Shown here one piece after another: positions 61,452-64,000 of a stretch of 64,000 nt of DNA. The notes beneath the pieces were generated by a model. The model ran no database searches. It saw only the letters and a list, made by a program, of their open reading frames with translations, and was not told where the DNA came from. The stretch covers positions 1,426,001-1,490,000 of the forward strand of contig NZ_CP047187.1 of assembly GCF_030408615.1 (NCBI RefSeq), in the 5' to 3' direction. This DNA is from Corynebacterium bovis DSM 20582 = CIP 54.80. Its GTDB lineage: Bacteria > Actinomycetota > Actinomycetes > Mycobacteriales > Mycobacteriaceae. The position numbers and the translations under genes are program-made. Numbering within the stretch: position 1 is the stretch's first letter; each line of letters begins with the position of its first letter.

Positions 61452-62048
61452 TCACTCCCCCACGTCACCGAGCCAGTCCGCGTCGTCCTTCGCGAAACCC
61501 AGTGCCTCCCACAGCTCCGCGAAGTCCCGGTCCGACGCGTCACGCGCGGCCCCGTCCGTCCACTCCGCCAGCTCGGCCGGCACCGCCGACCCCGGCCACC
61601 CCCGCAGCACATCGTCGTCCCCCGGGACCGCACCCCCGCCGAGGGGCCCCGGCCCGCCCCTCCCGCGGCGCACCTCCTCGCAGACCCGGGCGAACGTCGC
61701 CCGGTCCACGGGCACCGCCGCCGCACGGAGCACGTCGTCGCGGACGGTGATCCGCCGGAGGACACCCTCCCGGTCGAGGCGGGCGAGGGTCGACGGCCGA
61801 CAGTCGATGTACCGGTCCCCCGCGACAAGCCCCGCGGTGAAGTGCCCGCGGGAGTAGCTGACGATCTCCCCCTCCCACACCACGTCCTCCGCGGCGAGGA
61901 ACGTGGCGAGGACGTCGCCGTCGGACGGACGGGACCCGCGGTCCGGCTCAGGGCGTGCCCACACGGGCAGGATCACGGTGCCGTCGCGGTCCGCGAAGAT
62001 GATGACGTCGTCGACCCTCCCCAGACAACGGAACTCCGGCGAGGTCAC
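61452..62048 (-). CDS. Diverged DUF151 (bifunctional nuclease)-like protein
   Basis: 198 residues, GTG start 13 bases after ftsR. It lies between the two MerR genes, where mycobacteria have Rv1829, a DUF151 nuclease. Parts recall that family: VILPVWARPE (Rv1829 YLPIWIG), DGDVLATFLAAEDV (its HDLIRDLIAAL), GHFTAGLVAGDRYIDCRPS (its GTFYADLIFDRNIKVSARPSD), and the later VPV stretch. The conserved Asp after RPS is Thr here and the Gln/Glu-Ala-Ile helix is missing, so nuclease activity is doubtful. The call rests on position and by-eye alignment. Confidence 0.5.
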   Translation of the reverse strand: MTSPEFRCLGRVDDVIIFADRDGTVILPVWARPEPDRGSRPSDGDVLATFLAAEDVVWEGEIVSYSRGHFTAGLVAGDRYIDCRPSTLARLDREGVLRRITVRDDVLRAAAVPVDRATFARVCEEVRRGRGGPGPLGGGAVPGDDDVLRGWPGSAVPAELAEWTDGAARDASDRDFAELWEALGFAKDDADWLGDVGE

Positions 62049-62061
62049 TGCCCCCGGTCCC

Positions 62062-62805
62062 CTACAGCCGGCCCTTGACCATCGCGGCGTGCAGGGAGAC
62101 GACGAGCGCGCTGACCTCGCGGGCGAGTTCGAGCGACCGCTGCCGGGCGTTGTCGTCGCGGCCGTGCGCGACCGGCTCCGACACGCGGTGCACGATGTCG
62201 ACGTGGCGCTGGGCCATCGTGACGAGGCTCTTCAGGTGCCGGCGGTCGATCCCGTGCTCGTCGAGGCTGTGCGCGATCCGGACGACGTCGACGTCGTCGA
62301 CGGAGAAGAAGCCGGCCGAGTCCGGGCTGATCATGCCCATCCGGACGAGCGCCGCGGTGAACGAGTCCTCGACCTCGGCGCGGGCGCAGACGTCCGCCCG
62401 CGTCAGCCGGCGGACCTCGCTCTGCCGGAACTGCTCGGCGCTGACCGCACCGGCCACCGAACGCCGGGCCGTGACCGGGGTGACCTTCCCGGAGTCCATC
62501 GCCTCCAGCTGCTCGCGGATGACCTTGAGGGGCAGGTAGTTGTCCCGCTGGTGCGTGAGGATGTACCGGAGCCGCGAGATGTCCTCCGGGGCGAAGCGCC
62601 GGTACCCGGACTGGCTGCGCTTCGGCGAGATCAGCCCCTCGGCCTCGAGAAAGCGGATCTTCGAGACGGTGACGTCGGGGAAGTCGGGCTTGAGCTGCTT
62701 GAGCACGTCACCGATCGACGACGTCGGCGTGACCGACGCCACCCCCGGCCGCGCGCCGCGGGGGGTGGGGTTCTGCTGCTGAGCGGCGTTTCGCTGTGCG
62801 CTCAC
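62062..62805 (-). CDS. ftsR: MerR-family regulator FtsR
   Basis: 247 residues from GTG 62805, the usual length of FtsR/Rv1828. The winged helix (DFPDVTVSKIRFLEAEGLIS, then QSGYRRFAPEDISRLRYIL) is typical. In C. glutamicum FtsR activates ftsZ and cell division. The start is uncertain; an upstream ATG at 62916 is in frame but gives a Pro/Arg-rich extension. It follows odhI. Confidence 0.88.
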   Translation of the reverse strand: MSAQRNAAQQQNPTPRGARPGVASVTPTSSIGDVLKQLKPDFPDVTVSKIRFLEAEGLISPKRSQSGYRRFAPEDISRLRYILTHQRDNYLPLKVIREQLEAMDSGKVTPVTARRSVAGAVSAEQFRQSEVRRLTRADVCARAEVEDSFTAALVRMGMISPDSAGFFSVDDVDVVRIAHSLDEHGIDRRHLKSLVTMAQRHVDIVHRVSEPVAHGRDDNARQRSLELAREVSALVVSLHAAMVKGRL

Positions 62806-62982
62806 GATGTGCTCGTCGTCCTCTGCGTCTCGGGGGCTGTGTCTTGGCTGGCGCGAGGCTCCGGGAGGAGGCGTCCGCCGATCAGGGTCCGGGACATCCC
62901 GCGTGCCGGGGCCCACCCGGAGGCCGGTCGGGCACGTGCCGGACCGGAGGGGTGTCCCCGACCACGGGGATCACCCGGGGTC

Positions 62983-63417
62983 TCAGGACTCCTTGGAGCC
63001 GTTCAGGAAGACGAGCCGGAACTTGCCGATCTGGATCTCGTCACCGTTGCTGAGCACCGCGGAGTTCTTCGGCTCCCGGTTGACGTAGGTGCCGTTGAGG
63101 CTTCCGACGTCCACGACCTCATACTCCTCACCGTTGCGGCGGAACTCCGCGTGACGGCGCGACACCGTGACGTCGTCGAGGAAGATGTCGCTGTCGGGGT
63201 GCCGGCCGGCCGCGGTCGTGTCCTGGTCGAGGAGGAAGCGGGAGCCGGCGTTCGGCCCCCGCTTCACCACGAGGAGAGCGGAACCGGAGGGCAGCGCCTC
63301 CACACCGGAGGGGGTCGAGTCGGTCTGAGCGCCCGACTCCATGTCCTTGAGCAGGTCTGCCCGGAAGACCGACGTGGTCTCGACCGATGCCTCCGGGGTC
63401 CCGGCGTTGTCGCTCAT
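62983..63417 (-). CDS. odhI: FHA-domain regulator OdhI/GarA
   Basis: Inhibits 2-oxoglutarate dehydrogenase, and so controls glutamate metabolism, when unphosphorylated. It has 144 residues: the N-terminal phosphorylation motif ETTSVFRADLL (about 13-23), target of PknG and other kinases, and an FHA domain (about 50-140) with AGRHPDSDI, VSRRHAEF and SLNGTYVN. AGGAGGAATAGAAC precedes ATG 63417. Confidence 0.96.
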   Translation of the reverse strand: MSDNAGTPEASVETTSVFRADLLKDMESGAQTDSTPSGVEALPSGSALLVVKRGPNAGSRFLLDQDTTAAGRHPDSDIFLDDVTVSRRHAEFRRNGEEYEVVDVGSLNGTYVNREPKNSAVLSNGDEIQIGKFRLVFLNGSKES

Positions 63418-63653
63418 GTTCTATTCCTCCTGGAACGTTGCTCTGTCACGATCATGACACCGCCCGTCGTTCACGGTCGGGTCGAGTCACCATGCGCACC
63501 GCCACGGCGCGCCATCAGTGAACACCATACTACCCCGCGGCCCGCCGACCGGCGTGGTGGCGACGGTAACGGTTCGGCAACCACACCCCCGTGCCCGCAC
63601 ACTGTGACGGGCCCACGACCCGCGCCCGGCGGCGGGCCGGGGCCGGTCGCCCG

Positions 63654-64000
63654 TCACCGGAACATCGCGACGATGGACCCGACGACCGACCCCCCACCCG
63701 ACGACAGGGGGTTGTCGTTGACCATGTACGTCCACGTCGCGCTCGGCCGGTGCAGGCCGAGGCCGTCGAGGTCGACGCCGTCCCGCGTGATGCGCACGGA
63801 GCTGAACGTCTCGCGGGCCTTCGCGACGGCACGCTCGGCCAGCTCACCGAACGCCGCGATCGACAGCCGGTGGAACTCGTCGATCGGGCTCTCCCGCGCG
63901 ATGGCGCGGAGGTGGATGGACTCCCGGATGTCGTCGAGGTACGCCAGGTGCTCACTCCACTCCTGGTCCAGGTGGTACAGCATGATCTCCCGCGCCGCCT
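63654..64000 (-). CDS. secA2: Accessory Sec ATPase SecA2, C-terminal end only
   Basis: The last 115 codons, reading AREIMLYHLDQEWSEHLAYL and then IRESIHLRAIARESPIDEFH; the rest lies beyond the window edge. This stretch is the helical scaffold/wing end of SecA. It lacks the zinc-binding tail of SecA1, and its position upstream of odhI matches SecA2 (Rv1821). SecA2 exports a subset of proteins across the membrane. Confidence 0.85.
   Translation of the reverse strand, partial: AAREIMLYHLDQEWSEHLAYLDDIRESIHLRAIARESPIDEFHRLSIAAFGELAERAVAKARETFSSVRITRDGVDLDGLGLHRPSATWTYMVNDNPLSSGGGSVVGSIVAMFR

Overview
The window looks like chromosome from a very GC-rich Corynebacterium or a close relative in the Mycobacteriales. 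The pupylation genes are present but the 20S proteasome genes are missing: pup and pafA overlap directly where mycobacteria carry prcB and prcA. Lnt and Ppm1 are separate proteins, and OdhI/GarA, FtsR and RbpA are all present. Several promoters have a -10 hexamer 6-10 bases before the start codon, the leaderless layout common in corynebacteria. The species cannot be read from the sequence.

Region 1 (1-24.1 kb) is conserved core: the end of an ABC transporter gene; trmI; arc-dop-pup-pafA-pafB-pafC (protein tagging and DNA-damage regulation); tatA-tatC; helY; a proline peptidase; an SDR; fxsA-lnt-ppm1 (lipoprotein acylation and polyprenol-phosphate-mannose). An MHS-type transporter/MBL hydrolase pair divergent from a LysR regulator follows, then two DUF202 genes, rbpA and a small zinc-binding protein. 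Region 2 (24.1-28.5 kb) holds a YceI protein, a small membrane protein, MgtE and an ArsR-Acr3 arsenite module with a recognisable operator.

Region 3 (28.5-34.6 kb) is an accessory island. Its base composition is lower in GC, it has many short tandem or inverted repeats, and it holds a run of tiny membrane proteins, two of them (36 and 37 residues) missing from ordinary ORF calls. It also holds a broken second copy of the MerR regulator found at 60.6 kb and a membrane gene that seems frameshifted. This is the least explained part of the window.

Region 4 (34.6-48.8 kb) is variable metabolism and envelope: a NarL-type two-component system divergent from a two-gene ABC exporter, two adjacent methyltransferases (one with a His-rich head), a YoaK membrane protein and an NAD-binding protein flanking a GlxR-like site, a phosphoribosyltransferase, an FAD dehydrogenase divergent from an MHS transporter, DedA and a CFA-synthase-like methyltransferase.

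Region 5 (48.8-64 kb) returns to core: ndh, a thioesterase, gnd, a DEAD-box helicase, two CNNM/CBS membrane proteins, an uncharacterised protein, and a substrate-binding/VWA gene cut by an in-frame TAG. On the minus strand come secA2 (partial), odhI/garA, ftsR, a diverged DUF151-like gene and a MerR regulator, the same order as in mycobacteria.
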